A stretch of DNA of 9,191 nucleotides. It comes from JBOFCS01 sp051646185 (GTDB lineage: Bacteria > Actinomycetota > Actinomycetes > Mycobacteriales > Mycobacteriaceae). The first letter of the stretch is position 1, and each line of letters starts with the position of its first letter. Shown piece after piece: positions 7,431 through 9,191 of the stretch. The translations under genes were made by a program, and so were the position numbers. The notes under the pieces were generated by a model that was not told where the DNA came from, searched no databases, and was given only the letters and a program-made list of their open reading frames with translations. The stretch spans positions 1 to 9,191 of the forward strand of contig JBOFCS010000030.1 of the NCBI GenBank assembly GCA_051646185.1. The letters are read 5' to 3'.

Positions 7431-9191
7431 GTGCAAACCCACGAGATCAGGAAGCGCTTCCTTGACCACTTTGTCAGGGCAGGTCATACCGAGGTCCCGA
7501 GTGCTTCACTCATTCTCGATGATCCCAATTTGCTTTTTGTCAATGCTGGAATGGTTCAGTTTGTTCCCTATTTTCTTGGCCAGCAGAGGCCACCTTATGT
7601 CACTGCAACGAGTGTCCAGAAGTGTGTGCGTACCTTAGATATTGAAGAGGTTGGGATAACCACTCGCCATAACACTTTTTTTCAAATGGCGGGAAACTTC
7701 TCCTTCGGTGACTATTTTAAAAGGGAAGCCATCGCCCATGCTTGGGCTCTGTTGACATCTTCGGTGGACGACGGTGGTTATGGTTTTGACCCGGAAAGGC
7801 TTTGGGTCACAGCTTTTTACGACGATGACGAAGCTATTGAAATATGGAAAGATGTTGCAGGGCTGCCCGATGATCGAATCCAGAAGCGGGGGATGAAAGA
7901 CAACTACTGGTCGATGGGTATCCCCGGTCCTTGTGGGCCTTGCTCGGAGATTTACTACGATCGTGGCCCCGCATATGGTCGTGAAGGTGGTCCTGAAGCT
8001 GATGAAGATCGGTATATTGAAATTTGGAATCTTGTGTTCATGCAAAATGAGCGCGGGGCAGGGATAGGTAAAGATAACTTTGACATTCTAGGGCCGTTGC
8101 CCAAACAAAATATTGATACCGGGATGGGAGTGGAGAGAGTCGCTTTTCTGCTCCAAGGTGTTGACAATGTTTACGAAACAGATTTAGTACGCCCTGTTAT
8201 TGATAAGGCAGAGGTACTTACTGCCCGTAAGTATGGGGTAGGCAGTAAAGAAGATGATATCCGATTTCGAGTGGTCGCCGATCACGCCAGAACAGCCGCG
8301 ATGCTCATTGCTGATGGGGTAACTCCAGGTAATGATGGGCGTGGGTATGTGTTGCGAAGATTACTGCGTCGAATTATTCGGTCGGTAAAGCTATTAGGTG
8401 CTACAGGGCCAACAATGGGCCAGTTCATCACAGTAGTCCGGGATACAATGGCTCCTTCTTATCCGGTGCTTGCTTCGGATTTTGATCGTATTTGCGCCAT
8501 TGCTGTTGGTGAAGAGTCGGCCTTTCTTAATACCCTTAGCTCCGGCGAAAAGCTGTTCGCTGAAGCTGCCGATACGGTCAAGAGCGCCGGTAACAGCATG
8601 ATTGCTGGGGCTGAAGCCTTTGCCTTGCATGACACTTTTGGATTCCCTATTGATCTCACTCTGGAGATGGCAGCTGAAGCGGGGCTCAGTGTTGACCAAG
8701 AGGGGTTCATCGCCTTGATGACCCAGCAACGTCAGCGGGCTAAGGCAGATGCTCAAGCGCGTAAGCACGCACATACAGATCTGTCGGTCTATAAAGATTT
8801 TCTTGATCTAGGACCAACTGAGTTCACCGGTTTTGATGAGCTAACCTCTCAAGCTCGTGTACTGGGGTTGGTATCTGCTGGTCAACGGGTATCAACCGCT
8901 TCGGCCGGGCAGCAGATTGAAGTTATTCTCGATCGAAGTCCGCTTTATGCTGAAGCTGGCGGGCAGGTCGCTGACCTTGGGATCATGACTTCTGAAGGGC
9001 TGCGATTACAGATTACTGATGTGCAAAAAGTTGCTAAACAGGTGTGGGTGCATAAGGCTACAGTCGAAGAAGGCGAGATAATCGAAGGTGCAGAAGTTCT
9101 TGCACAGGCAGATCCTCATTGGCGTAGTGGGGCAGAGCAAGGCCATTCGGGTACGCATATGGTAGGTGCGGCTCTTCGGCAGATACTGGGT
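7431..9191 (+). CDS. alaS: Alanyl-tRNA synthetase, N-terminal 587 residues (3'-truncated by window edge)
   Basis: This is class II alanyl-tRNA synthetase, which charges tRNA-Ala with alanine and hydrolyses mischarged Ser- and Gly-tRNA-Ala. The frame stays open to the last base. Visible parts are the catalytic core, with motif 2 in TTRHNTFFQMAGNFSFGD (77-94, R79) and motif 3 in IDTGMGVER (228-236). The tRNA-recognition helices follow (DHARTAAMLIADGV from 284, then GRGYVLRRLLRRIIR). Next come the beta-barrel AEAGGQ motif (507-512) and the start of the editing domain, with the zinc-binding HSGTH (H572, H576). Full-length enzymes are about 890 residues, so the rest of the editing domain and the C-Ala domain are outside the window. 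The start is GTG, with a good ribosome site. The 114-base gap after rarA holds no recognisable T-box or other leader. The sequence reads closest to mycobacterial and corynebacterial AlaRS from memory. Confidence 0.98.
   Translation, partial: MQTHEIRKRFLDHFVRAGHTEVPSASLILDDPNLLFVNAGMVQFVPYFLGQQRPPYVTATSVQKCVRTLDIEEVGITTRHNTFFQMAGNFSFGDYFKREAIAHAWALLTSSVDDGGYGFDPERLWVTAFYDDDEAIEIWKDVAGLPDDRIQKRGMKDNYWSMGIPGPCGPCSEIYYDRGPAYGREGGPEADEDRYIEIWNLVFMQNERGAGIGKDNFDILGPLPKQNIDTGMGVERVAFLLQGVDNVYETDLVRPVIDKAEVLTARKYGVGSKEDDIRFRVVADHARTAAMLIADGVTPGNDGRGYVLRRLLRRIIRSVKLLGATGPTMGQFITVVRDTMAPSYPVLASDFDRICAIAVGEESAFLNTLSSGEKLFAEAADTVKSAGNSMIAGAEAFALHDTFGFPIDLTLEMAAEAGLSVDQEGFIALMTQQRQRAKADAQARKHAHTDLSVYKDFLDLGPTEFTGFDELTSQARVLGLVSAGQRVSTASAGQQIEVILDRSPLYAEAGGQVADLGIMTSEGLRLQITDVQKVAKQVWVHKATVEEGEIIEGAEVLAQADPHWRSGAEQGHSGTHMVGAALRQILG

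Noticed and set aside
7635..8774. Minus-strand open frames opposite alaS
   Set aside because: They overlap the strongly conserved AlaRS catalytic and tRNA-recognition regions, and their translations show no domain or family pattern.

Overview
The window looks like chromosomal housekeeping and conserved-hypothetical DNA from an actinobacterium, probably of the Mycobacteriales (the Corynebacterium/Mycobacterium side). The best evidence is the alanyl-tRNA synthetase: its N-terminus (QTHEIRKRFLDHF, then a GTG-started VPSASLILDDPNLLFVNAGM stretch) reads like the mycobacterial and corynebacterial enzymes. The fused ATP-grasp/alpha-E protein of 885 residues has the same architecture and nearly the same length as the one I remember from Mycobacterium tuberculosis (Rv2567). 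Base composition looks close to balanced by eye, which is low for that order, so I do not name a genus. All genes are on the + strand, and gaps are short (the longest is about 115 bases).

Layout. Bases 2-949 hold the C-terminal part of a large DUF2126 protein (putative amidoligase; the N-terminus lies outside the window). Bases 1027-3684 encode a fusion of a circularly permuted ATP-grasp domain with an alpha-E domain. Bases 3681-4556 encode a transglutaminase-like cysteine protease-fold protein whose start codon overlaps the stop of the fusion gene (ATGA). These three form one likely operon, which ends at an imperfect hairpin at 4565-4601. Bases 4661-5836 encode an APH/choline-kinase-fold protein with a non-canonical catalytic loop. 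Bases 5910-7316 encode RarA (MgsA/WRNIP1 family AAA+ ATPase). Bases 7431-9191 encode the first 587 residues of alanyl-tRNA synthetase, which runs off the window.

How the genes relate. The first three belong to a widespread gene set, known from comparative genomics, that is predicted to form and process amide or peptide bonds. It combines an ATP-dependent ligase, a second amidoligase, an alpha-helical partner domain and a papain-like transglutaminase-fold enzyme. No defined substrate or product is known to me. The kinase-like gene could be an independent gene or an accessory to that cluster; its sequence does not decide this. RarA (replication-fork maintenance) and AlaRS (translation) are unrelated housekeeping genes. 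I saw no tRNA, rRNA, CRISPR array, insertion sequence or phage gene. The most interesting content is the amidoligase-type cluster, which is conserved but still poorly characterised rather than wholly unknown.
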